From: Chloroflexota bacterium
GTDB lineage: Bacteria > Chloroflexota > UBA6077 > JACCZL01
Assembly: GCA_020845495.1 (NCBI GenBank)
Contig: JADLFM010000050.1
Coordinates: 149,573-213,572 of the forward strand
Direction of reading: 5' to 3'
Length of the DNA: 64,000 nucleotides
The notes beneath the pieces were generated by a model that was not told the DNA's origin, made no database searches, and saw only the letters and a list, made by a program, of their open reading frames with translations. Shown piece by piece: positions 8,141-15,805 of this stretch. The position numbers were made by a program, and so were the translations under genes. Every line of letters begins with the position of its first letter. Position 1 is the first letter of the stretch.

Positions 8141-8648
8141 CGGCTCCTCGCTGTAACGTGTCTCTCACCCGCTAGAGACGATTGTTCGCGAGGAATGGCT
8201 CGGCACGCCATAGCCGCGGATGGTGCGTCGTGCCGCTCCTGGATGCTCCAGCCCAGGTCGCTCTTGGATGCGGCCCAGGCTGCTGCTGACACCGTTCATC
8301 GCCTAGGAACGGCGACCGTGCTGCGTGAGACCTGCGGGCGCCACAGCCTCGGTCCGAGGCTGTGGCTGAATACGCTCGAGAGGAACGCCGCGACGGGCAC
8401 CTTAGCGGCATCGTCGGCAACGCTGACATGCTGAGTTGCGTGACCTCGCGTGGCGGAGGCCAGGGTGGGCCACCCTCGTGCGCAGATCGTTGCGTGCCAA
8501 CGCACGTGCATGCTTGCACGTCTCGTGAACGATCCGTACCATCTGAGTAGACGAGGCGCGCGTGCGCCGGCGCCGGGTGCGCTTACGTAACCCGCGCCGG
8601 CACGATCGTCGTCGTCGCCAACTGAAGAGCGTCTGCTCGGTACGAGCT
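8141..8648. other. divergent intergenic region between peptidase and thi operon
   Basis: About 500 bases separate the minus-strand peptidase from the riboswitch. I see no credible gene. The region holds a strong hairpin (8340-8366), a short palindrome at 8504-8521 (ACGTGCA arms, four-base loop), and an imperfect GC-rich inverted repeat at about 8560-8606. It must include promoters in both directions. Confidence 0.5.
8340..8366. repeat. strong inverted repeat in the intergenic region
   Basis: Arms 8340-8352 and 8354-8366 are perfectly complementary (13 bp around one central base), which folds as an 11-bp stem with a five-base loop. It lies about 200 bases upstream of the peptidase start and 280 bases before the TPP riboswitch. 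It may be a terminator of an unseen transcript or an operator. Confidence 0.45.
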
Positions 8649-8733
8649 CGCTAGGGGAGCCTCTGGCTGAGAGCCCACGGCAGCGTGGGTGACCCTTAGA
8701 ACCTGACCAGGTTAGGACCTGCGAAGGGAAGCG
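8649..8733 (+). promoter_or_regulatory. TPP riboswitch (THI element)
   Basis: All conserved blocks of the thiamine pyrophosphate aptamer are present in order: GGCTGAGAG (8665-8673), a short P3 hairpin with CCCAC/GTGGG arms (8675-8690), the GAACCTGA..GGTTAG block (8699-8714), and CCTGCGAAGGGAAG. The closing helix P1 pairs CGCT (8649-8652) with AGCG (8730-8733). It lies about 90 bases before thiG, so it should lower expression of thiG and the two genes after it when TPP is abundant. Confidence 0.95.
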
Positions 8734-8767
8734 GCGGCCGAGAACACACAGTGTTTCCCGGGGCCGC
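8734..8767 (+). promoter_or_regulatory. candidate riboswitch expression platform hairpin
   Basis: Just after the aptamer, GCGGCC (8734-8739) can pair with GGCCGC (8762-8767), and inside it GAACAC pairs with GTGTTT. This compound hairpin abuts P1 and could exchange with it. No T-run follows, and the thiG ribosome-binding site lies a further 45 bases on, so the mechanism is unclear. Confidence 0.4.
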
Positions 8768-8825
8768 TCGGACATCATGCAGCACGATCCCGTCGCCAGC
8801 GTGGCGCGGATCGGAGGAGGGCGGC

Positions 8826-9599
8826 GTGGACGACGTTCTGGAGATCGCGGGAAAGCAGTTTCGTTCCCGCCTGTTGCTTGGCAGCGGCAAGTTCCGCTCG
8901 GCCGACGAGATGCGTGACGCGTATGCGTCTGCCGAGACGGAGATCGTCACCGTAGCGATCCGGCGGCTCGACCTGGACAACCCGAGCCAGAAGACCCTGC
9001 TCGACGAGATCGACTGGAATCGCTACACGATCCTGCCGAATACGGCCGGCTGCTACAGCGTCGAGGAAGCGCTGCGGACGGCTCGGCTCGGCCGCGAATT
9101 GACCGGCTCGAACTGGGTCAAGCTCGAGGTGATCGGCGATCCGAAGTACCTCTGGCCGGACCCCATCGGCACCCTCGAAGCGGCCCGCCAACTGGTCGAA
9201 GAGGGCTTCGTGGTGCTGCCGTACACCACCGACGACCCGATCCTGGCCAAGCGCCTGGAGGAGGCCGGATGTGCCACGGTCATGCCTCTGGCGTCGCCGA
9301 TTGGCTCGGGGCAGGGCATTCCTCATTTCGGCCGGATCAAGGTCATCATCGAGCAGGCGAGCGTCCCGGTCGTGGTGGATGCCGGCCTCGGGGTGCCATC
9401 CGACGCCGCCATCGCCATGGAGCTTGGAGCCGACGCCTGTCTGGTCAATACGGCAATTGCTGAGGCCAGCGACCCGGCGCTCATGGCTGAAGGCTTCGCC
9501 GAAGGTGTACGGGGAGGCCGCAAAGCGTTCCTGGCGGGCCGTATCGCGAAGAAGGCGTATGCGAGCGCGTCGAGCCCACTCGAGGGTGTCGTGCGGTGA
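8826..9599 (+). CDS. thiG: thiazole synthase
   Basis: This 257-residue TIM-barrel enzyme builds the thiazole phosphate of thiamine from 1-deoxyxylulose 5-phosphate, dehydroglycine and the sulfur carried by ThiS. The Schiff-base lysine is Lys99 in [18 protein letters not shown] near residue 17, PNTAGC (71-76) and the [13 protein letters not shown] loop are all typical. I start it at GTG 8826, eight bases after the GGAGGAGGG site, rather than at the upstream frame inside the riboswitch tail. It is the first gene of a TPP-riboswitch operon, and its stop overlaps the next start. Confidence 0.96.
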   Translation: MDDVLEIAGKQFRSRLLLGSGKFRSADEMRDAYASAETEIVTVAIRRLDLDNPSQKTLLDEIDWNRYTILPNTAGCYSVEEALRTARLGRELTGSNWVKLEVIGDPKYLWPDPIGTLEAARQLVEEGFVVLPYTTDDPILAKRLEEAGCATVMPLASPIGSGQGIPHFGRIKVIIEQASVPVVVDAGLGVPSDAAIAMELGADACLVNTAIAEASDPALMAEGFAEGVRGGRKAFLAGRIAKKAYASASSPLEGVVR

Positions 9600-10261
9600 A
9601 CGGCGGGCGCCCGGTATTGCCCCTCCCGATCGTCATGTTCGTGACAGGGTGCGAGGGATTCCGAGACCGCCGCCTGGAGGACGTGGTGCAGGCGGTGGTT
9701 GAGGGCGGGGTGAACGCCATCCAGGTCCGCGAGAAGTCCATGCCCGCCGGCGAGTTGTACGCGGTGGTACAACGCCTCCGCGCCATCGTCGGCAATCAGG
9801 CGCTGCTGCTGGTCAACGACCGTGTCGATGTCGCACTGGCCGCGGGTGCGGACGGTGTACAGCTTGGCGAATCCGGACTGCCGTGCGAGGCGGCTCGCCG
9901 GCTGGCGCCGGATCTGGTGCTCGGCCGCTCGGTGCACGACGTGGCGCGGGCCGCTGAGGCAATCCAGAGCGGTGCGGACCTGCTCGTCGTCGGGACCATG
10001 TTTGCATCAACCTCTCACCCCGGGTCGCTCACCGCTGGCCCGCCGCTGATCCGGAAGATCGCGGCGAAGACGACGCTGCCGTTGATCGGTATCGGCGGGA
10101 TCACCGCCGGCAACGCGGCGCAAGTCATCGGCGCCGGGGCGAGCGGAGTCGCGGTCATCAGCACAATCGCCGGCGCTCCCGACCCGCGCGAAGCGGCGGC
10201 GCGGTTGGTCGCAGCCGTTACCGAAGCCTGGCCGACCGCGCCCTTGCACAAGCGGCACTAG
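9596..10261 (+). CDS. ThiE/TenI-fold protein, probably thiazole tautomerase (TenI-like)
   Basis: The 221-residue TIM barrel belongs to the thiamine phosphate synthase/TenI superfamily. It retains VQVREK-type residues (Gln43, Arg45, Lys47), Asn74-Asp75 and Ser112. The pyrophosphate-binding loop, normally PTxTK in ThiE, reads FASTSHPG (136-143) with no lysine. Since a ThiE with the intact loop is encoded at 19.1-19.8 kb, this copy is better read as TenI, which aromatises the thiazole made by ThiG. Its GTG start overlaps the thiG stop (GTGA), and thiS follows. ThiE activity is not excluded. Confidence 0.85.
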   Translation: MNGGRPVLPLPIVMFVTGCEGFRDRRLEDVVQAVVEGGVNAIQVREKSMPAGELYAVVQRLRAIVGNQALLLVNDRVDVALAAGADGVQLGESGLPCEAARRLAPDLVLGRSVHDVARAAEAIQSGADLLVVGTMFASTSHPGSLTAGPPLIRKIAAKTTLPLIGIGGITAGNAAQVIGAGASGVAVISTIAGAPDPREAAARLVAAVTEAWPTAPLHKRH

Positions 10262-10449
10262 CGGTTCGTGCTGTGCTGGCCACTGCGCTGAAGTGCCTGC
10301 CGCGACCGGCTCGCGAGCGATGGGCAGCGCCACCCTGGGGATACTCGATCGATCTCGGCGCGGCAGACGCACGCGGCTGGCGCGTCGACATCGTTTCGCT
10401 GGCTGCGCTCTCGAAATGCGCGGCAGCCAGCGACAAGCAGAGGACCACG

Positions 10450-10650
10450 ATGCAGCTTCAAGTCAATGGAAAACCCCGCGAAGCGGTGGACGGCGCCTCG
10501 CTCCTGGCCTTCCTCGAGCAGGCGGGAATCGATCACCGCATCGTTGCGGTCGAGCGTAACGGCACGATCGTCAAGCGGGACCGATTCGCGGAGACACCCC
10601 TGGCTGAGGGGGACCAACTCGAGATCGTGCGGATGGTCGGCGGCGGCTGA
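10450..10650 (+). CDS. thiS: sulfur carrier protein ThiS
   Basis: This 66-residue ubiquitin-like protein ends in the required Gly-Gly (VGGG), whose terminal carboxylate is activated and thiolated to donate sulfur to ThiG. The sequence shows the usual VNG near residue 5, VAVERNGTIV at about 32-41 and the acidic LAEGDQLEIV near the end. The frame is open further upstream, but the ATG at 10450 gives the family length. It is separated from the tenI-like gene by 188 bases, so it may have a promoter of its own as well as riboswitch control. Confidence 0.95.
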   Translation: MQLQVNGKPREAVDGASLLAFLEQAGIDHRIVAVERNGTIVKRDRFAETPLAEGDQLEIVRMVGGG

Positions 10651-10658
10651 GCATCGGG

Positions 10659-10682
10659 CGGCCTGCCCATTCGGGCAGGCCG
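10659..10682 (+). terminator. terminator of the thi operon
   Basis: A perfect 10-bp stem (10659-10668 with 10673-10682) with a four-base ATTC loop stands eight bases after the thiS stop. This is the expected end of the riboswitch-controlled transcript. A weak T content follows. Confidence 0.7.
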
Positions 10683-10771
10683 TAACCTCCCTCGATGGCT
10701 GATGTGGCCTGCCCGCGGTGGCGCCTACAGTCTCTCCAGAAGGGGCGCACTGACGCCCTGGGAGGTACGAC

Positions 10772-11695
10772 ATGAGCGAACAGCAAGCGCCGTCGGCGCT
10801 CGCCGCCCTTTCCGACAGTCTGGCGGACGCGGTCGAGCGTGCAGGGCACTCTGTGGCACGCGTGGATGCGCGGCGGCGACAGTCCGCGAGCGGCGTCATC
10901 TGGACGGCCGATGGCTGGCTTGTCACCGCCGATCACGTGCTGGAGCGTGACGAAGATCTCGTCATCGGGCTGCCGGATGGCCGGACCGTCCCCGCTCGGC
11001 TCGCCGGACGCGATCCCGGCACCGATCTCGCGCTGCTCCGGGCCGACGTCCAGGGACTGACGCCGATCGAGCGATGCAGCGGGAGCCCGCGAGTGGGGAG
11101 CCTGGCGCCAATCGTCGCGCGCCCGGACTCGTCGATTCGGGCGAGCCTGGGCGTCATCAGCGCGGTGCGGGGGCCGGTTCGGACGCTGCATGGCGGCCGG
11201 ATGGATGGCCTCATCTTCACCGATGCCATCTTCTACCCGGGCTTCTCGGGTGCTCCGCTGCTCGACGGCTCGGGCGCGATGGTCGGGCTGGCAACGTCGC
11301 GGTTCGGCGGCGGGCAGGGTGCCGGCGTCGCAATCCCGCTGGCAGTCGTCGAGCGAACCGTGATCGCGCTCCAGGGGCATGGCCGAGTCCGCCGCGGCTT
11401 TCTCGGGGTCACCAGTCAGCCCGTCGCGTTGCCCGAGCCGATTCGCCAGCGGGCTGGGCTTGGCGAGCAGACGTCCGGACTGCTCGTCGTCGGCGTTGAA
11501 GCGGACGGTCCCGCCGAGGTGGCCGGCGTCACGATTGGCGATATCGTCGTCGCACTCGGCGGCGAGCCGGTCCGCGATACCGGCGATCTCCGCGACCTCC
11601 TGGGCGGCGAGCGAGTCGGGCAGGCGTCAAGCCTGCGCATCGTGCGGGGCGGCGAGCCACGCGAGTTGAGCGTGACAATCGGCGAGCGCGCCTGA
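10772..11695 (+). CDS. trypsin-like serine protease with PDZ domain (HtrA/DegP-like, cytoplasmic)
   Basis: The 307-residue protein has an S1C protease domain followed by one PDZ domain (about 200-300). The triad is intact: His55 in TADHVL, Asp85 in GTDLALL and Ser159 in the variant loop PGFSGAP (usually GNSGGP). There is no signal peptide or membrane helix, so unlike most HtrA proteins it should be cytosolic. The PDZ contains a GLLV-type carboxylate loop. A second protease without PDZ follows 130 bases later, then a LuxR regulator, all on the same strand, which suggests a stress-response unit. Confidence 0.88.
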   Translation: MSEQQAPSALAALSDSLADAVERAGHSVARVDARRRQSASGVIWTADGWLVTADHVLERDEDLVIGLPDGRTVPARLAGRDPGTDLALLRADVQGLTPIERCSGSPRVGSLAPIVARPDSSIRASLGVISAVRGPVRTLHGGRMDGLIFTDAIFYPGFSGAPLLDGSGAMVGLATSRFGGGQGAGVAIPLAVVERTVIALQGHGRVRRGFLGVTSQPVALPEPIRQRAGLGEQTSGLLVVGVEADGPAEVAGVTIGDIVVALGGEPVRDTGDLRDLLGGERVGQASSLRIVRGGEPRELSVTIGERA

Positions 11696-11734
11696 GGATC
11701 TTCCGTATCTGGCTGCCTGTATGACTCTCGCAGG

Positions 11735-11754
11735 GCGCCTGCCGACGCAGGCGT
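11735..11754 (+). terminator. short hairpin between the two protease genes
   Basis: An 8-bp stem (11735-11742 with 11747-11754, one G-T pair) with a CGAC tetraloop lies 40 bases after the PDZ protease. It may terminate or attenuate transcription into the second protease gene. Confidence 0.45.
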
Positions 11755-11827
11755 CCGTTGTGAGGGCAGTCCGGATGGCGCCACGGGCTCTGCGCGAGCC
11801 TTCGCCACCCGCTGAGGAGCACCCACG

Positions 11828-12412
11828 ATGGCTGAAATCCTGACGATGCCTGAGGTGGAACTGGCGCTCGCGCAACTTGCCGCACGGCTGCGGGTGAGCG
11901 TCGTCGAGATCCGCTCGGCCGCTGGCTTCGGCGCCGGCACGATCTGGCGGCCGGACGGCATCATCCTGACCAATCACCACGTCGTACCGCCCGACCGAGT
12001 GTTGGTGCGTTTCGCGGACGGGCGTGAGGCACTGGGCGGCGTCATCGCACGCGATGTATCCAACGATCTCGCCGTCGTCCAGGTTCGCGGCGTGGGCCTG
12101 CCCGCGGCCGAGCGGCGCGAGGCGGCGACTCTGCGGCCCGGCGAACTGGTGATGGCGGTCGGGCACCCGTTCGGACAGCGCGGCGCGATTTCACTCGGGA
12201 TCGTCACTGCCGCCTGCCGGCCGGTCGGAGGGCGGCGGCTGGTCCAGGCCGACGTCGCGCTGGCGCCGGGCAACTCGGGCGGGCCGCTGGCCGATACCCT
12301 CGGACGCGTCGTCGCCATCAATGCCATGGTCGGTGGTAACCTTGGCCTGGGCGTCCCGAGCGAGTTCGCCGACGTGCTCGTCCAGGCGGCCCTGCGCGAG
12401 CGCGCCGCTTGA
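11828..12412 (+). CDS. trypsin-like serine protease, PDZ-less HtrA type
   Basis: This 194-residue protein is a bare S1C protease domain. His51 (TNHHVV), Asp80 (SNDLAVV) and Ser150 (GNSGGPL) form a complete canonical triad. It lacks a signal peptide, membrane anchor and PDZ domain, and is about half the length of DegP. The ATG at 11828 follows GAGGAGC. With the upstream PDZ protease it makes a tandem pair; the two share only the fold-level motifs by eye, so this looks like an old duplication or a separate recruitment. Confidence 0.87.
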   Translation: MAEILTMPEVELALAQLAARLRVSVVEIRSAAGFGAGTIWRPDGIILTNHHVVPPDRVLVRFADGREALGGVIARDVSNDLAVVQVRGVGLPAAERREAATLRPGELVMAVGHPFGQRGAISLGIVTAACRPVGGRRLVQADVALAPGNSGGPLADTLGRVVAINAMVGGNLGLGVPSEFADVLVQAALRERAA

Positions 12413-12552
12413 CTCGAAGAGTCCGCCATGGGCGTTGCTGATGGGGCACGCGGCCGGGAGCCGGGTCAGCCTGCGACGTTTGCTGGATGTATGCCGCTCG
12501 CGCGCTCCTCGCCTGACTCAGGCCCTCGTCGCACCGGCCGCTCGGTGAGCGT

Positions 12553-13191
12553 GTGATGCGTGTAGCGGTTGTCTCTCCCCTGCCAACCGTCCGGGCCGGT
12601 CTCCGCGCGCTGCTGGAGGCCGGCGGCGCGGTCGTCGTGACCGAGGCGGCCGCGCTCGGTCCGGAGGCGCTGAGCCCCGATTCGGCGCCTCCGGACGTGG
12701 TGGTGGTCGATCCGTACCCAGATGCTGCCGTCGATCCGGCCTGGGCGGCTGGCATCGTCGACGCCGGCGCGAGCCTCGTCGTCCTGGGTGACGGCCGCGA
12801 CCTGGCGCGACTCGCAGCCGGCCTGATCGGCCACACCTGGGCGTACCTCGGCCGTGACACCGACGCCGATCGGCTCGGCGCGACGCTCGCGGCACTTGGA
12901 CACGGGCTCGTTGTGCTCGCGCCCAGCATCGGGGACGACCTGCTCGCCGGGCGTGCTGGCGCGCCTCACACCCGCTCGGAGGCGGAAGATGTAGACGATC
13001 TGACGGCCCGCGAGCGTGAGGTGCTGACTCTCGTGGCGCTCGGCCTGACGAACAAGGCGATTGCGCGGCGCCTGAGCATCAGCGACCATACCGTAAAGTT
13101 CCATGTCGCCGCGATCCTGGCAAAGCTCGGGGCGGCCAGCCGCGCCGAGGCGGTTCACCTCGGCGCACGGCGAGGACTGATCGCGCTCTGA
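12553..13191 (+). CDS. LuxR/NarL-type response regulator with degenerate receiver
   Basis: The C-terminal third (about 150-212) is a clear LuxR helix-turn-helix (LTAREREVLTLVALGLTNKAIARRL, split here from SDHTVKFH). The N-terminal part follows the receiver fold but lacks the metal-binding acidic pair (Ser8-Pro9 at that place) and the conserved lysine; Asp53 in VVVVDPYP remains at the phosphoacceptor position. Phosphorylation-independent control is therefore likely. The start may be GTG 12553 or the adjacent ATG 12556. It follows the two proteases at 140 bases and is convergent with fabD, ending eight bases from it. Confidence 0.88.
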   Translation: MMRVAVVSPLPTVRAGLRALLEAGGAVVVTEAAALGPEALSPDSAPPDVVVVDPYPDAAVDPAWAAGIVDAGASLVVLGDGRDLARLAAGLIGHTWAYLGRDTDADRLGATLAALGHGLVVLAPSIGDDLLAGRAGAPHTRSEAEDVDDLTAREREVLTLVALGLTNKAIARRLSISDHTVKFHVAAILAKLGAASRAEAVHLGARRGLIAL

Positions 13192-13199
13192 GCGGCCGG

Positions 13200-14135
13200 T
13201 CAGGACGAGAGCGCGGCCACGGTTGCTTTGAGCGACGCGCCGTCCTCGACGTTCAGGGTACGCACGTTCCGGCCCTTCGTACAGCGTTGAATGAGGCCGC
13301 TCAGCACCTTGCCCGGCCCGACCTCCACGAAGGTGTCCACCCCCATCTCGACCATCGTTTCCACGGACTCTCTCCAGCGCACCCGTCCCGTAATCTGGGG
13401 CATCAGCGCAGCCTTCAGTATGGCCGGATCCTCCGAGGCGGCAGCGGTCAGGTTGGAGACGACCGGGATGCACGGCCTGGCAAACGCGGTATCCGCCAGG
13501 AGCGGTGCGAACGCTTCCTCAGCGGTCGCCATGAGCGGCGAGTGGAAGGCGCCGCCGACCGGTAAATCGCGAGCCCGTGCGCCATCAGCTCGCAGTTCGT
13601 CGGCCACGGCGGCGACGGTTCTCACGTCACCCGAGATGACGATCTGGCCGGGCGCATTGTCGTTCGCATTCGCCACGATGCCTCGGTCGCGCCAGGACGC
13701 TACCGCTTGATTGACGCAATCGAGCGTTGCACCGAGCACTGCGACCATCGTCCCCGGCTGTGCGGCCGCGCTTCGCTCCATGAGCGCGCCCCGCTCGATC
13801 ACGAGACGCAGGCCGGCCTCGAAGTCGAGGACGTCAGCCGCGACGAGCGCCGAGTATTCGGCCAGGCTGTGGCCGGCCGCTACGACGGGTCGGATGCCCC
13901 GCTCTTCGAGGGCGGCGAGACAGGCGCAGTTGACGGCGAAGATCGCAGGCTGTGCATTCGACGTCCGGATCAGTTCCTCTTTTGGCCCGTCGAGCGTGAG
14001 CGCCTTGACGGCCGGCGCAAGCTCGCCGAGCCGGTCGAGGACTCGTGTGGCCGCCGGCGAGACCGCTACGATGTCCGCCCCCATGCTGACTGCCGCCGAC
14101 CCCTGGCCAGGGAAGACGAACGCCACTCTACCCAC
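13200..14135 (-). CDS. fabD: malonyl-CoA:ACP transacylase
   Basis: The 311-residue enzyme loads malonyl groups onto acyl carrier protein for fatty-acid synthesis. The FPGQGS oxyanion motif is at 8-13, the nucleophile is Ser90 in GHSLAEYSAL, and the catalytic His198 lies in GAFHSPLM. The frame stays open to 14504, but GTG 14135 gives the family start (VAFVFPGQGS) and has a GGAG site. A TACACT -10-like hexamer lies at 14175-14180. It stands alone; no other fab genes are in the window. Confidence 0.95.
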   Translation of the reverse strand: MGRVAFVFPGQGSAAVSMGADIVAVSPAATRVLDRLGELAPAVKALTLDGPKEELIRTSNAQPAIFAVNCACLAALEERGIRPVVAAGHSLAEYSALVAADVLDFEAGLRLVIERGALMERSAAAQPGTMVAVLGATLDCVNQAVASWRDRGIVANANDNAPGQIVISGDVRTVAAVADELRADGARARDLPVGGAFHSPLMATAEEAFAPLLADTAFARPCIPVVSNLTAAASEDPAILKAALMPQITGRVRWRESVETMVEMGVDTFVEVGPGKVLSGLIQRCTKGRNVRTLNVEDGASLKATVAALSS

Positions 14136-14311
14136 GCGCGCTACTCCAGGCCGCCGGTCGCGGCACGTCGGTGGAGTGTACCCGCTAGATACCCTGATGC
14201 GGCCGGGCCACCCCATCGGCAGCCCGATCGTTGTATCGTTCGCGCCGAAGGGGCCTGGGTCGGCATAGTTGGTGCCGGCCGCTGCGCGGCCTTGCCGTGG
14301 AGGATCGATCC

Positions 14312-15574
14312 GTGCTGAAAACGACCCGCTGGCTGGTCTTGCTCGCCGTCCTGCTCGTCGGGTGTGGGAGCCCGGCGCCGACGCCCACCACCCCGCCAGG
14401 GTCCACCGCCGCCTCACCCGCCGCTGGCCAACCCACCACCGTTGCCGCGCCGCCGTCCCCGCTTCCGTCGCCGACGCCTTCGCCCTCCCCAACACCGATC
14501 CCACCCACCGCCATCAAGATCGCGACGGTCGCCTCACTCGGTGCGTGGCCCATCGAAGTTGCCGACAAGCAGGGGTTCTTCCGAGCCCAAAATCTGGTTC
14601 TCGACCGCTCGACCGACCCCAAGCTCGACGTCGCGGCGGAGGTAGCCAAGAGCGGCCGGGATCTCGGCGTCGCGACGACGGATGACCTCATCCGCTCAGG
14701 GCGCGGCGGGCAGGCGCTCGTGATGATCGGCGGAACCGTGAACCGGGCGCCCTATAGCCTGGTCGCGGCCCGTGACGTCCCAGGCTTCGCCGAGTTGAAG
14801 GGGAAGATTGTCGGCACGGCTGGCCCGAAGGATGTCTCGACGGCGCTGCTGCTCCGGATCCTCCGCGCGAAGGGGCTGTCGCCCAACGACGTCGAGCAGA
14901 CTGAGTTCTCCGATCCGAACGTCCGCGAGGCAGCGGTAATGAACGGTACGGCGGGCGCCTCAATCCTGGAGCCGCCCCAGAGCAGCCGCCTGCTCGCGAA
15001 CGGGTTCTCGTCGCTGGCCGAAGCGTCGGACATTGTGCCCCAGTTCCAGGCCGAGGGGATCGTGGTTCGCCCGGACTGGGCGCGACAGCATGAAGATACC
15101 GTGGTGCGCTTCCTACGCGCGGTCATTCAGGCCGAGCGCTGGATCACGACGCCAGCGAACCGTGACGGCGCGACTGCCCTCCTGGCGACCACCCTCGGCA
15201 TCTCGGGTGATGAGGCGAAGGTGGTGTACGAGCGCTTCGTGGTGAAGATGCCGGCGATTCCCCCAGACGGCGACGTCGACGTGCTGGGCGTTCGCGCCGT
15301 CATCGACCTGCTGGCTGACGTCGCGCCCGACGAAGTCGCGGCGTCGTCCGGTCAGGCGACGGCGCCCGCCGCCTCACCACTACCAGTCGCGTCGCCCCCA
15401 CCCCTGGCCTCGCCGGGCGCCGTGCGCTCGCCAGTCGCCAGCCCGACCACCCGGCCAACTGTACCCTCACCCTCGCCAATCGCACCGCCTCCAGCCCGAC
15501 CGGGCCAGGTCGATCCGACCCGCCTGACCGACACCACGTACCTCCAGCGCGCCAGGGCGTCGTCCGGGCGGTAG
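14312..15574 (+). CDS. NMT1/SsuA-type ABC substrate-binding lipoprotein
   Basis: The 420-residue product starts at GTG 14312 with GGAGG eight bases upstream. A lipoprotein signal ends in LLVGC (lipobox, Cys about residue 16), followed by a Pro/Ser/Thr-rich linker to about residue 65. The core (IKIATVASLGAWPIEVADKQGFF onwards, in the NMT1/THI5-like fold) belongs to binding proteins for sulfonates, nitrate or thiamine pyrimidine precursors. The last 80 residues are again a Pro/Ala/Ser-rich tail. No permease or ATPase is adjacent, so it is an orphan. Ligand unknown; the nearby thi genes are weak context for a thiamine precursor. Confidence 0.8.
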   Translation: MLKTTRWLVLLAVLLVGCGSPAPTPTTPPGSTAASPAAGQPTTVAAPPSPLPSPTPSPSPTPIPPTAIKIATVASLGAWPIEVADKQGFFRAQNLVLDRSTDPKLDVAAEVAKSGRDLGVATTDDLIRSGRGGQALVMIGGTVNRAPYSLVAARDVPGFAELKGKIVGTAGPKDVSTALLLRILRAKGLSPNDVEQTEFSDPNVREAAVMNGTAGASILEPPQSSRLLANGFSSLAEASDIVPQFQAEGIVVRPDWARQHEDTVVRFLRAVIQAERWITTPANRDGATALLATTLGISGDEAKVVYERFVVKMPAIPPDGDVDVLGVRAVIDLLADVAPDEVAASSGQATAPAASPLPVASPPPLASPGAVRSPVASPTTRPTVPSPSPIAPPPARPGQVDPTRLTDTTYLQRARASSGR

Positions 15575-15805
15575 TGAGGGCGGCCCCGACGGATCGGCCG
15601 ACACCTGACTACCGCTGCTGCTTCGTGAGCCCGAACGCCTGGGTGTAACTCGCCCGGGCGGTTGCAGCCGTGCGCGGCCACCGCTGCCTCTGGGAGCGGC
15701 CAAACCTGGCGCGGGTGAGGGTCGTCTCTTTGACAGACCCTCACCCCGACCCTCTCCTGTCAGGGCCGGGCGAGGGTGCAACGAGATGGTGAATCTGAGT
15801 GAGCG
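15575..15805. other. convergent gap with an imperfect inverted repeat
   Basis: This gap separates convergent genes. At about 15734-15779, ACCCTCACCCCG-type and CGGGCGAGGGT-type segments can pair imperfectly, which would suit a bidirectional terminator. The C-rich CCCTCACCCCGACCCTCTCC stretch may be a dispersed repeat, but only one copy is seen here. Confidence 0.35.

Noticed and set aside
14136..14504. N-terminal extension of FabD to 14504
   Set aside because: The extra residues are low-complexity, unlike the family, and GTG 14135 has a proper ribosome-binding site.
15720..15790. CCCTCACCCC-rich stretch as a dispersed repeat family
   Set aside because: Only one copy is present in the window, so no family can be claimed.
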